Part shown: positions 44,264 to 55,000 of the stretch, piece after piece
Position numbering within the stretch: position 1 is the stretch's first letter
How the letters are laid out: each line of letters starts with the position of its first letter
Assembly (NCBI GenBank): GCA_947497485.1
Contig: CANMHB010000002.1
Span: 124,001 to 188,000, forward strand
Source of the DNA: Flavobacteriales bacterium
GTDB lineage: Bacteria; Bacteroidota; Bacteroidia; Flavobacteriales_D; Crocinitomicaceae
DNA: 64,000 nucleotides
Reading direction: 5' to 3'
Made by a program: the position numbers and the translations under genes
Notes under the pieces: generated by a model
Told to the model about the DNA's origin: nothing
The model's database searches: none
The model's input: only the letters and a program-made list of their open reading frames with translations

Positions 44264-47200
44264 ATGCAAAAACGTTATTCTAAGGAGGATATAGACTCGG
44301 TTTTTAAAACCCATTTCGGGGAGCAAAGTCTAATTGTAATGGAATTAGATAAAAACAATTATTCCTATTATGTCGAAACGGCATTAATCAAAATTCAAGA
44401 TAGGAAAATAACCGAAAATGAATTAAGCGATTGGATTTCAACTATTCCTAGATTTCGCGAAGTTTTTATCTATGAAAAAATTGAACAGCCGTTGCGCGTT
44501 CGTTTAAAAAAAATTGAGCCCTCAATTCAGATTATTAATTCAAAAAACTGGAACGAATCAGAAATTTTTAATTGGTTGGAGTCACAAGACATTCGTTTTA
44601 ACATTCAACAAGGTCCTTTATTTCAATTCTATATTTTTGAAAACAGCGATTGTCAATTCCTGTCTTGTTGTTATCATCATCTGTTGTTTGATGCTATTTC
44701 AATACAACAAGTTTTTGCATCTCTACTTGGAAACTTTAAAATAAGTGAAAAAGAGTGGATTCCCAGAATTGATTCAAATACGCATAATAAAGTCAGTCTG
44801 CCCACTTTTCATTTGCAAAATTATGTCCCTGAGCCAAAAAACAATGATAAGGGCTTTTTGTATGAACCTCTTGAATTTAAAGGGGTTGAATACAACGATT
44901 TTATGACGAAGTGGATTGAATTCTTGTTTCTTGCCACCGGTCAAAAAAATATTTGTGTTGGAGAAGTTTTTAGCGCGAGAGGCATTGAACCGACGGCACA
45001 AAGCGCACTCGGTTATTTTGTCCAAACATGGCCACTTGTTTTTAAAAAAGAAAAGAATGACATTTCAAATCAACTCGATCAACAAAGATCTTTAATTATT
45101 TCACGATGTGACAAACCCGTTCAAAATTACTTTCATCACGGGGCGTTTGATCATTGCTGGGTGGTAGAACCAAAAGTGAATTCAGATATTAGAGCGGTAT
45201 TTCGTTCGAAACCACATTATGTTCTTTCCATTGTCATTCAGCCAAATGAAAACGGTACATCGATTTGTTTTGTTTGGAACTTAAGTAAAATCGCTAAACC
45301 TGCAGCAGAAGAAATTAGTGGGTCATTTATGAAATACATTTCGGGTGAAACTCAAAAAATGGTTTCATGTCCTACAAGTTATAAAAATAAACCCATTTCG
45401 GAAAATTGGTTAGAAAAAGTAAGTTTGAGCCCTGAAAAAATTGCTGTTAAGGACTCACAAGGGAATAAATACACTTACAAAGAACTCGATGACCTAGCCG
45501 AAAATCTAGCATCAAAAATGAACGTTGAAATTCAGGAACCCGTTGGAATCAGAACCTCAAATTCAGCTTCATTGATTATAGCGATACTTGCTGTTTTGAA
45601 AAAAAGAGCTATATACGTACCTCTTGATCCTGATATTTCCAAAGAGCGCCTAAATTTCATTCTTAATGATGCTGGGATTCAAACCATCGTATCAGATTTG
45701 GAACCAATTGAAAATATAGAAACCATTCACCCGCTTCAAGACATTAATTCATCGGACTCAATTGTAAATTTAACGGCCGATTTAAACGATATTTGTTACT
45801 TAATCTATACATCGGGAACAACAGGTAAACCGAAGGGCTGTTCAATTACCCACGCCAATTTAAGTAACCTATTTAAAGGGACATCTGTCAATTTTGATTT
45901 TTTGCCGAGCGACAGCTGGGTTCTAGCGCACAGTTATGGTTTTGACTTTTCAACTTGGGAAATTTGGGGAGCACTGTTGAATGGTTCTTCACTTTATATC
46001 CCTGATAGAATGGAAGTTAAAGATACTTTCAAGTTTTATGATTTGTTGCTCCGAGAGAAAATCACTGTTGTTAATCAAACTCCAAAATCATTTGAAAATT
46101 TAATGCTCGTTGGGGAATCCAAAGAGAAGTTGTCTAGTGTTAGGTATTTGATTTTTGGCGGAGACAAATTGAACTTTCAAAAAATTTCTAGCTGGAAAGA
46201 GGAAAACCCTTCTGTATCAATGGTGAACATGTATGGAATTACGGAAACAACTGTGCATGTTACATTCAAAGAAGTTTCATTTGATAAATACAGTAACATC
46301 GGAAAGCCTCTTCCAGGGTATTCTTTGGGTATTTTTAACAGCAATGGAGAGTTAGTTCCAGATGGTTTTTTAGGGGAACTTATCGTTGGAGGCGACGGAG
46401 TCTGTAACGGATATTTCAAAAATGAAAGCTTAACAATGGAAAAATTCTCGTTTTCATCTGTTCCAACATACAAAAGTGGAGACATTGGTTGGAAAATGAA
46501 AGGGGATTTTTTCTATCTAGGAAGAAATGATCGCCAAATAAAAATTAGAGGGCACCGCATTGAATTAGGTGAAATCGAATTTTTATTACAAGCTAAATTT
46601 GGAAGTCTTTTTAGAGTGCTTTTCATGAACGATACGATGCTTGTGGCTTTTCATACTTGTTCAACTGATTTAGACAGAACAATCAGTAAAGATATTTTAC
46701 CTGATTATGCGAATCCGTCCATTTTTGTTCGCTTAGACGAAATCCCGCTCAATGTTAACGGAAAAACGGATGAAAAAAGGCTCGAAGCCATTTTTAAATC
46801 GGAAGTTAATAAGAAGAAGGACAAGGAAAAGATAGAAATATTGCCTTACCTTTCCAAAATTCTAGGAAATGATTTTTCAACTGATAAAAGTTTCATCGAA
46901 AACGGAGGTGATAGCATCAGTGCAATTCGACTCGTTAATGCCCTTCGAAAAGAAGGCCTAAATCTTTCTGTTCAGGACTTATTTGCCGCTGCCAGTTTAA
47001 AAGAAATAAAATTAAGTAGGCTAACTATTCCGAAAGAAAATCAAAGTTGGAGGGATAATAAGGAAATTGAAACATTCAATCAAGCCAATGACGAATCAAT
47101 TATTGGATTATTTCCGCTGACAGATGCACAACAAGGAATTTTATTCGATAGTTTGTCTGGTGATGATAGTGTTTACATGGTTCAACTAACTTACCATGTG

Positions 47201-50200
47201 GGGCCTGAAATATCTACAGACAAATTAGAAAAGGCTTATCAAGCCGTTATGGCAAGTCTTCCCGCTCTGCATCTTCAACTAAGAAGACACAACGAAGAAT
47301 ATGTTTGGGTTTTACCTAAAAACGCTAATGTGGAAGTTAATAAGACTTGTAAAAATGGAACGTTAGAGGATGTTTTAAACGAAGATTTTAAAAGGTCATT
47401 TGACTTTTCCAAAAACCTGATTAGGTTGACCATTTTGGAAGAAAAAAATGGTGACAAACTACTTATTTGGACACACCATCACCTATTGATGGATGGTTGG
47501 TCGCTAGGTATTTTTAGTAAGTTATTATTTGAAGCTATTAAAGGTTATCAAATTGAAAAAAAAGAATCCTATCTATACTTCCTATACCAACTAAAAAACC
47601 AACACGAATCGAATCAGATCTATTGGAAAAACCGACTGAAAAATTTCAGTAAAGACGCCTTTATACCATTTTTAACAATTGGGAGCGATTCTACAGATGA
47701 TTATTCCGAGATAAAATATGAAATTCAAGGTATGAAACTCTGGGATAATCTTAAAAGCAAGGGTTTTACGCAAAACCACTTCGTTTTTTCAGCTTGGCTA
47801 GCATTCATTTCTGTCGTTTTTGAGAAAAATAATATCTCTTGTGGACGAATTAACTCATTAAGAGAAGGTGCGCTCGATGACGAAATAGGAATGTTAATAC
47901 AGACGTTACCATTTCCAATCCGAACTGATCTTGATAATACATTTTTGGATTTTGCTGAAAGGGTAAAATCCCAACTTATTTCAGATAATCAACATCGAGA
48001 TATAGCATTAACTCAGTTGGAAGATGTTCATCTAAATTTAGATCATATTTTCGTTTTTGAAAACTATCCGATTGATAAAAGTCTTACCCAAAATTCAATT
48101 ATTAAAATAGGTGCATTCAAAGAAAAAACCGCAGCGAAATTCACCTTTATTTGCTATCCAAAAGAGGACGGGATTGATTTGAGAATTTTGTTCCAGCGTA
48201 ATTTTTATCCTCCTGAATATGTATTAGAAATTCTAAATAGATTTTCCGAATTTATTAAAGCCATCTCTTGGGAAAGCACGATTGATCAAACACTGAAATC
48301 ACTTTCAATGCAAAATGTGCTTTCGGGAATTGAAAAACGACTCGAAAACGACTCCAATTTATTTAATCATTTCACCAAGCATAAATCCATTCAGCTTGTT
48401 CGAGAGCAATCAATTATTAATTATCAACAGATTTTAGCTGAAGTTAAAAATGTTTGCAAGACACTCCGTGAATTTGGATTGGAGCAAAATGAAGCTGTTG
48501 GGATTGACTTGACTTCAAGTAGCCTTTTTATTCAAGCCGTCCTTAGTATCTGGAAACTTGGAGCAGTGCCTTGTTCAGTAGATAATAAATACCCCGAACA
48601 ACGAAAAAGTTTCATTTGGCAAAATGCTTCCTGTCGTTTTATTTTAACCGAGAAAAACAAGCAATTATCGGTTGAACGACTAAATCACACCATTACAAAA
48701 CACCCTGAAAACGCTTCGTTTATTCTTCACACATCTGGTTCAACCGGTGTTCCAAAAGGTGTGATTCAAACGAAGGATTGTTTGGTACATCTCGCTGATT
48801 GGACTGGAAATGAACTTTCACTCGATTCAAATGAACGAATATTGGCTCTCTCTTCTTTTGGATTTGATGCCTCGTACCATGAATTAATTCTATGGTTAAA
48901 TCTAGGTGCCACAATCGTTGAAATGCCTTTTGAAAAACGTCAGGATATTCAAGAAATTAGAGATGTTATTTTGAATCAAAAAATCAGTCTAGCTTGGATC
49001 CCAGCAAGATTATTGAACTCAATTTTAGATGTCAACCCGAATTATTTTGATGAATGCGAATCATTAAAACAAATTGTGACAACGGGAGAAGCACTAATTG
49101 TCGGTAATGGACTCAAAAGTTGGGTGGAGCGCAAAAACATTCGTCTTTTTAATTTCTACGGGCCAACAGAAACACATGTTGTTACAGCTAAAATTGTAGA
49201 TCTAACTAACATTTATAAAGCCCCTGATATCGGAAAACCAATTACCAATGCAAAAATTGGGTTGTTTACACCCGTTGGTAATTCAGTACCTAAAGGAACG
49301 ACCGGTGAAATTTGGATTTCAGGACCTTATTTAGCATATGGTTATCTAAACGATCCAGATTTGACGGAACAGAAATTTATTACAAAGGATGGTGTAAAAT
49401 GGTATAAAAGTGGTGATTTGGGCTGGTTTGGTTCTGATGGACAAATTGAATATCTTGGTAGACTTGATAATCAAATAAAAATTAGAGGGTTTAGGGTCGA
49501 GCCTTTTGAGGTAGAAATGTTACTTCACAACGTTGAAGGGATTGATCAAGCTGCTGTAAACATATTCAAAGGTGAGGAACTAAAACTTATTGCTTTTTGG
49601 ACTGGGAACAAATTATCAGACGGAGAATTCCGAAAAGCCTGCGCAAAAATATTACCCGATTTCATGATCCCTGAAATACAGGTCAATATGGATTCGCTAC
49701 CACGAAATATCAATGGCAAAATTGATCGCAAATTACTTTTACAAAATTACCTCACCAATATAGATAGTGTCGTAAAAAGTATGCCTGTTACCAAGGCCTC
49801 AAAGTGCTGGGAGGCAGTGCTTGAACACAAAAATTTCAAGTCAAATTCCAACTTTCAGGCAGTTGGTGGAAATTCCATAAAAATTATGAGAATGCAGGCT
49901 TGGCTCGATAAAAACTATAATATTTCAGTTTCAGTAAGTGAATTAATAAATCATACAAGTATTTCAGAGCTTGACTTACTAATTTCAGAAAAAGAGAAAG
50001 AAATTAAAAACGTTCTTCCAACGGATTTTCCTTTGAGTCCTGTTCAAAATGACATATTAAATGCGGAAATAGGTAATTATGCTTTAAACGAATCTCCTTT
50101 TCTACTCTCATTTTCTTGCCAATTACCCGATACATATTCTGAAAAAGACATACAAAAAGCAATCGACCACATTTTTATTGTTTATCCCCATCTCGGATAT

Positions 50201-51058
50201 GCTATTTCTGATGTCAATCAACAAAAAAAAATATGGAAATACCTGTCAAATTTTCGAACATTTGTAAATAAACCTCTCAATAATAAAAGTATTCTTAATT
50301 CAGAACCTCTGCTTAGAGTACATTTTGAAAATAATAATTTGTTTGTTGAATGGCATCATATACTTCTTGATGCGGTTGGTATAAGTATGGTAATGCAAGA
50401 ATTTTATCAATCACTCTTTCTCGAAAAGCCAGCTGAAGTAAGAAATTATGGACTATTTCTGCAACATTTTGAAACGAAAAATAACGCCAAGACAGAGAGC
50501 TCAAATAAATCAGCCGAAGTTTATAAACGTGTTTTAATAAACGATGATAGAATTGGGCTAGAGCAAATTTCAACAACTTTGAATGCTAGTCTTCAAGATC
50601 TTTTTCTTATGCTAGCTCATTCCATTTTCGACTCAAAATCCACCATTGGTTACACAGATAATAGTCAACAAATTGGCATTCCAGGAATGTTTACTTTTTT
50701 GAATCAATCGAACATTTTTCCAAGTAAGCCTCTAGGTGAAATGCTTCTGAAGGATACTAGTTCAGACAAAACCGTTTCGATGGTGATGAATTTTATGTAT
50801 TCTCCAGAATTGCCAATTGAGGATATCGAGCTTGAAAATTCGACAATTATTAATTGTAAATACCCATATGAATTGCAGGTTGAAGTTGAAAAGCAAATGA
50901 TCAACCTTATGTTTATATGTGAAAAAGAAAATCCAATTGGAAAGGAAAAAGCTCATTTACTTTTCGAAAATTTAGATAAATTACTTATCGAAAAATCATT
51001 TTCTCGAATTTTCAATGAAACTTCGAAAAAAATTGAATTTGAAGATTTTGACTTTTAA
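44264..51058 (+). CDS. nonribosomal peptide synthetase, C-A-T-C-A-T-C
   Basis: A 2264-residue two-module synthetase. Domains by motif: C1 with HHLLFDA (~138-144); A1 with YTSGTTGKPKG (~515) and lysine motif NVNGK (~832); carrier 1 with GGDS (~880); C2 with HHHLLMDGWS (~1070); A2 with HTSGSTGVPKG (~1489) and NINGK; carrier 2 with GGNS (~1868); terminal C3 with HHILLDA (~2030) running to the end. The A1 pocket, aligned by eye to GrsA, reads DFWNIGMVHK, the known threonine code. A2 reads about DAHWVTFVVK, which I cannot assign. There is no thioesterase, reductase or epimerase. C1 at the start suggests acyl or aminoacyl loading; C3 may release the product onto an amine. The stop overlaps the M28 peptidase ATG by one base. 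Confidence 0.95.
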   Translation: MQKRYSKEDIDSVFKTHFGEQSLIVMELDKNNYSYYVETALIKIQDRKITENELSDWISTIPRFREVFIYEKIEQPLRVRLKKIEPSIQIINSKNWNESEIFNWLESQDIRFNIQQGPLFQFYIFENSDCQFLSCCYHHLLFDAISIQQVFASLLGNFKISEKEWIPRIDSNTHNKVSLPTFHLQNYVPEPKNNDKGFLYEPLEFKGVEYNDFMTKWIEFLFLATGQKNICVGEVFSARGIEPTAQSALGYFVQTWPLVFKKEKNDISNQLDQQRSLIISRCDKPVQNYFHHGAFDHCWVVEPKVNSDIRAVFRSKPHYVLSIVIQPNENGTSICFVWNLSKIAKPAAEEISGSFMKYISGETQKMVSCPTSYKNKPISENWLEKVSLSPEKIAVKDSQGNKYTYKELDDLAENLASKMNVEIQEPVGIRTSNSASLIIAILAVLKKRAIYVPLDPDISKERLNFILNDAGIQTIVSDLEPIENIETIHPLQDINSSDSIVNLTADLNDICYLIYTSGTTGKPKGCSITHANLSNLFKGTSVNFDFLPSDSWVLAHSYGFDFSTWEIWGALLNGSSLYIPDRMEVKDTFKFYDLLLREKITVVNQTPKSFENLMLVGESKEKLSSVRYLIFGGDKLNFQKISSWKEENPSVSMVNMYGITETTVHVTFKEVSFDKYSNIGKPLPGYSLGIFNSNGELVPDGFLGELIVGGDGVCNGYFKNESLTMEKFSFSSVPTYKSGDIGWKMKGDFFYLGRNDRQIKIRGHRIELGEIEFLLQAKFGSLFRVLFMNDTMLVAFHTCSTDLDRTISKDILPDYANPSIFVRLDEIPLNVNGKTDEKRLEAIFKSEVNKKKDKEKIEILPYLSKILGNDFSTDKSFIENGGDSISAIRLVNALRKEGLNLSVQDLFAAASLKEIKLSRLTIPKENQSWRDNKEIETFNQANDESIIGLFPLTDAQQGILFDSLSGDDSVYMVQLTYHVGPEISTDKLEKAYQAVMASLPALHLQLRRHNEEYVWVLPKNANVEVNKTCKNGTLEDVLNEDFKRSFDFSKNLIRLTILEEKNGDKLLIWTHHHLLMDGWSLGIFSKLLFEAIKGYQIEKKESYLYFLYQLKNQHESNQIYWKNRLKNFSKDAFIPFLTIGSDSTDDYSEIKYEIQGMKLWDNLKSKGFTQNHFVFSAWLAFISVVFEKNNISCGRINSLREGALDDEIGMLIQTLPFPIRTDLDNTFLDFAERVKSQLISDNQHRDIALTQLEDVHLNLDHIFVFENYPIDKSLTQNSIIKIGAFKEKTAAKFTFICYPKEDGIDLRILFQRNFYPPEYVLEILNRFSEFIKAISWESTIDQTLKSLSMQNVLSGIEKRLENDSNLFNHFTKHKSIQLVREQSIINYQQILAEVKNVCKTLREFGLEQNEAVGIDLTSSSLFIQAVLSIWKLGAVPCSVDNKYPEQRKSFIWQNASCRFILTEKNKQLSVERLNHTITKHPENASFILHTSGSTGVPKGVIQTKDCLVHLADWTGNELSLDSNERILALSSFGFDASYHELILWLNLGATIVEMPFEKRQDIQEIRDVILNQKISLAWIPARLLNSILDVNPNYFDECESLKQIVTTGEALIVGNGLKSWVERKNIRLFNFYGPTETHVVTAKIVDLTNIYKAPDIGKPITNAKIGLFTPVGNSVPKGTTGEIWISGPYLAYGYLNDPDLTEQKFITKDGVKWYKSGDLGWFGSDGQIEYLGRLDNQIKIRGFRVEPFEVEMLLHNVEGIDQAAVNIFKGEELKLIAFWTGNKLSDGEFRKACAKILPDFMIPEIQVNMDSLPRNINGKIDRKLLLQNYLTNIDSVVKSMPVTKASKCWEAVLEHKNFKSNSNFQAVGGNSIKIMRMQAWLDKNYNISVSVSELINHTSISELDLLISEKEKEIKNVLPTDFPLSPVQNDILNAEIGNYALNESPFLLSFSCQLPDTYSEKDIQKAIDHIFIVYPHLGYAISDVNQQKKIWKYLSNFRTFVNKPLNNKSILNSEPLLRVHFENNNLFVEWHHILLDAVGISMVMQEFYQSLFLEKPAEVRNYGLFLQHFETKNNAKTESSNKSAEVYKRVLINDDRIGLEQISTTLNASLQDLFLMLAHSIFDSKSTIGYTDNSQQIGIPGMFTFLNQSNIFPSKPLGEMLLKDTSSDKTVSMVMNFMYSPELPIEDIELENSTIINCKYPYELQVEVEKQMINLMFICEKENPIGKEKAHLLFENLDKLLIEKSFSRIFNETSKKIEFEDFDF

Positions 51059-51903
51059 TGGAATCTGAATTAAAAAAAATCGTGGAGCAACTGGCTGTTA
51101 AAGGGCTTCGAACTGCCGGTGGGAATCGTTGGGAAGAAACAATGTCCTTGATGCAAAACCTAATTACTAACTACGCTAGTGAACCACAAATTCATGCTTG
51201 GATTGATGAAAAAGGATCTGAATATCGAAATTTTTCTTTGCGTTTTCAAGGGGAGTCCAAACGAAAAATCGTGATTGGAGCCCACTATGATACTTTTGAG
51301 GACACGCCAGGAGCAGATGACAACGCTTCAGCCGTTGCAGTTTTATTGGGTTTAGCAGAACTCTTAAATGCCCATAAGGAAAATTTTCCTTATGAAATCG
51401 AATTGGTTTTTTACGCTTGTGAAGAACCACCATTTTTTGGCACGGAGGGTATGGGAAGTTTCCATCATGCAAAAAAATGTACTAGGGAAAATACCTCATT
51501 AATGATTTGCTTGGAAATGGTTGGTTATTTCTCAGATGAAAAGGGGAGTCAAGAATATCCCATTGCTCCTTTAAAATTCCTATTTGGAACAAAAGGAAAC
51601 TATTTAATGCTCGTATCCAATTTTAAATCAGTAACTGCCCTTAGTAAATTATGGCGGATTTTTAAAAAATCAGATTTGTCGTATAAACGATTTGTGTCTC
51701 CTATTAAGTCTTTTGGATTAGACTGGTCTGATCATCGCAACTATTGGCTAAAAAAAATTCCAGCTATAATGATTACTGATACCTCGGTGTTTAGAAATGA
51801 TAATTATCATAAACTTACCGATACTCCGGACACACTTGATTATAAAAAAATGAATGTTTTAATTGAAGATCTTTTCCTCCTACTAAAAAAAATAAAGGTT
51901 TAA
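51058..51903 (+). CDS. M28-family zinc peptidase, coupled to the NRPS
   Basis: A 281-residue aminopeptidase-fold protein. Likely zinc ligands: GAHYDTF (His), GADDNASA (Asp), YACEEPPFFGTEG (Glu pair), LEMVGYF, and a C-terminal His in NYHKLTDTPDTLDY. The set is complete, so activity is likely. No signal peptide is seen, in contrast to most M28 enzymes, so it is probably cytoplasmic. Overlap with the NRPS stop (TAATG) implies that the two are made together. It may trim the peptide product or protect the cell from it; both are inference. A housekeeping aminopeptidase is the alternative. Confidence 0.87.
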   Translation: MESELKKIVEQLAVKGLRTAGGNRWEETMSLMQNLITNYASEPQIHAWIDEKGSEYRNFSLRFQGESKRKIVIGAHYDTFEDTPGADDNASAVAVLLGLAELLNAHKENFPYEIELVFYACEEPPFFGTEGMGSFHHAKKCTRENTSLMICLEMVGYFSDEKGSQEYPIAPLKFLFGTKGNYLMLVSNFKSVTALSKLWRIFKKSDLSYKRFVSPIKSFGLDWSDHRNYWLKKIPAIMITDTSVFRNDNYHKLTDTPDTLDYKKMNVLIEDLFLLLKKIKV

Positions 51904-52073
51904 CTTTATCTAAAATATTCACCTCCTATTAACAAAAAAATAACTTTTGATAACATTCACAATATCAATTTGTTATGTAATCTTAAAATAAAGATCTACC
52001 AGATACATTATTATTTAAGAATTTTTAAGAATTTTGGCATAATATTCGTTATCGAGTTTTCAAATCATATATT

Positions 52074-55000
52074 ATGAAAAATATTTACATCGTTTTATTC
52101 TTACTTTTCAGCTCTTTTATAAACGCTCAGAAAGTAGATTATGATCAATCTTCAAAATGGTTTTGGGGTTTAAATTTAGGTGGTACTTGGCAAACAACAG
52201 ATGTTTCTAACAAAACTGGTGCTGGTTGGGGAATCATAATCGGAAAATCATACAATTATAATTATGGCAAGCCATTTTCCTTTGACATTCGTGCACGGTA
52301 TTTAAATGGAAACTGGTATGGTCAAGATTCTGATTCATCAAAATTATCTGGATTAGAAAAGGGTAGTGCACTTTATGGATATCAGAATGGTTTGGGTTAC
52401 ACTTATCATAATTATAAATCAAATGTTCATCGATTGGCACTTGAACTTGCTATTCACCTTAATGCACTTACTCAACGAACCGGTTTGGATCCATATGTTT
52501 TTGGAGGCGTTGGTATAACTTGGAATAGAACTTATGGGAATTTGACTGATTCAAGCAACCTCCTAACAAGCCCAACTTTATATAATTATACCCAAAATGG
52601 GATCAGTAACATTTCTTTTGACAATTCATATGAAACCGCATTGGATGGTTATTCAAATTATCGCGCTAATTTTATGCCTAGCCTTGGTTTCGGACTTGGT
52701 TATCACATTCGTAAGCGCACAACAATTGGTTTTGAGCACAAAACGACTTTTACATTAAAGGATAATTTTGATGCTGTAAACTCAACTTTACCGCGTTCCA
52801 AAAACGACTTATATCACTACACTTCACTCTATTTGAAATTTAGATTGCGTGCACGCGGAAGCGTTGGCGGTTCGTCAACAAATAACAATACAAATTTAAA
52901 TACCTCTTGTCCTCTTCCGATAATTAATATTATTTCTCAAAACAACCAAACAACAAATCAAGGAGTATTTAAAATTCAAGCTACTATTTCGAATGTAAGT
53001 TCAAGTAATTTCATAAAACTTACTGGCGCAAATAATTTACAGCTTCCTTTTATTTATAATTCAGCAACTAAAAATTTCGAGGCTACAATAAATTTAACTC
53101 AAGGAGCAAACACATTCTATATTAAAGCCGACAACAATTGTGGAAACGATAACAAATCAATAACAATTAATTATAATAACTGTAGTTTACCTTCTGGTAG
53201 TTTTACCAATCCAATAAATGGCCAGGTATCAGTTCAAAGTCCGAACTATGTAATAAGCGCTTTGCTAAATGGTATTCAAAACGCTTCGAATATTGCTATT
53301 TATCAAAATGGAACGAAACTTATCACCCAAAGCTTCAATGTAAACTCTGGAGTTGTTCAAGCAAACGTCATCTTACAGGCGGGCGTTAATAATTTCCGAA
53401 TTGACCTTACAAACGCTTGCGGGACTTCTAGTTTAACAACTACCGTTAATTATAATAACTGCATCGCTCCGAACATTCAAGTTACTTCACCAAGTTCATC
53501 TGGTTCGACAGTTGGGTCCTCTAATTACTACTTAACTGCTCAAATATCTAACTTTGGAAGTGGAAACACACAAGTTACTTTGAACGGGGTAAATTTGACG
53601 AATTATACCAACAACAATGGTCAACTTCAAGTTCCTTTAAACCTATCTATCGGTAATAATACAATTACAATTAGAACAACAAATAATTGTGGTACTGATA
53701 GTGAAACGACGACTATTAATTATCAGAATTGCAGCGCTCCGATTATAACTATTAATCAGCCCTCTATGAATGCAATTTCAAATGTGGCGTTGGCCACGCT
53801 CAAAGCTAAGGTTGAAAATGCAGCAAACAAACAAAGTATTCAGGTTTTATTAAATAACATTAATGTTCCTGTATTCAGCTATAATGCTAACACCAAAATG
53901 GTCGAAGCAAACTTAACGTTAATTCCTGGTAGCAACACAATTACAATTTCGTCAACTAATTCTTGTGGCTCTGATATTGAGACAATTACGCTTAACTATG
54001 ATAATTGTAAGGCGCCTATTGTGGATATTACCAATACTACAAATCAGACTCAAAATACGAATGCTTATGTTTTGAACGCAACAGTTCAAAATATGCCCTC
54101 AACAGATGGTTTAGTTTTGACTCAAAACGGAACAGTCGTAAATTATTCTTATGTCAACGGTGTTTTAAGCAGTGCTGTTTCGCTTTTACCGGGCGTTAAT
54201 ACATTTAAATTATCCGCTACGAGAAGTTGTGGGAATTCCTCTGAAACAATAGTTGTCAACTATAATGATTGCATTGCGCCATCGGTTTCTATTTTAAATC
54301 CTGCAGGTGCTGGTTTAACGGTAAACAACTCGAATTTTATTTTCAAAGCAATTGCTATTAACATTACCAACAATCAGCAGATTGATTTCAAATTTAACGG
54401 GCAAACGTTACCAGTTACTCTTAACAATGGACAAATCGAAGCGAATGTTACGTTGATAAATGGCAATAATTCTTTTTCAATCAAAGTTTCAAATACTTGT
54501 GGTAATGATTCAAAAACCTCTTCAGTAAATCTTGTTAATTGTGTTCCGCCTCAAATATCTGTAAACAATCCGATAAGTAATAATACAACTGTCACAAATT
54601 CTGTGTTTACCTACCAAGCGACTATTTCTGGAATAAACTCAGCAAGTGGAATTTCATTTAAACAGAACGGTCAAACAAAACCATTTAATTTTTCAAATGG
54701 CATTTTATCCGCCTCAATAACACTGGTTGCTGGGAATAATAACATTTCTATTTCTGCTACCAATGATTGTGGTGTTGATATTGAAACAAGCGCTATTATT
54801 TATGATAACTGCGTTCCGCCTGTTATAACGTTCACGAATCCAAACCAATTAAATATCACGACAACCAATAGTCAATTTAACATTCAAGCACAAATTACAA
54901 ATTCAACTTCTCAGGGCATTACACTAACACAAAACGGTATTTCGAAGACTTTTAATTTCTCGAATAATGTATTTACATCTTTATTAACACTTATTCCTGG

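Noticed and set aside
44774-45025. Antisense ORFs within the NRPS gene
   Set aside because: Several such frames occur on the minus strand; none has a recognisable domain or promoter.
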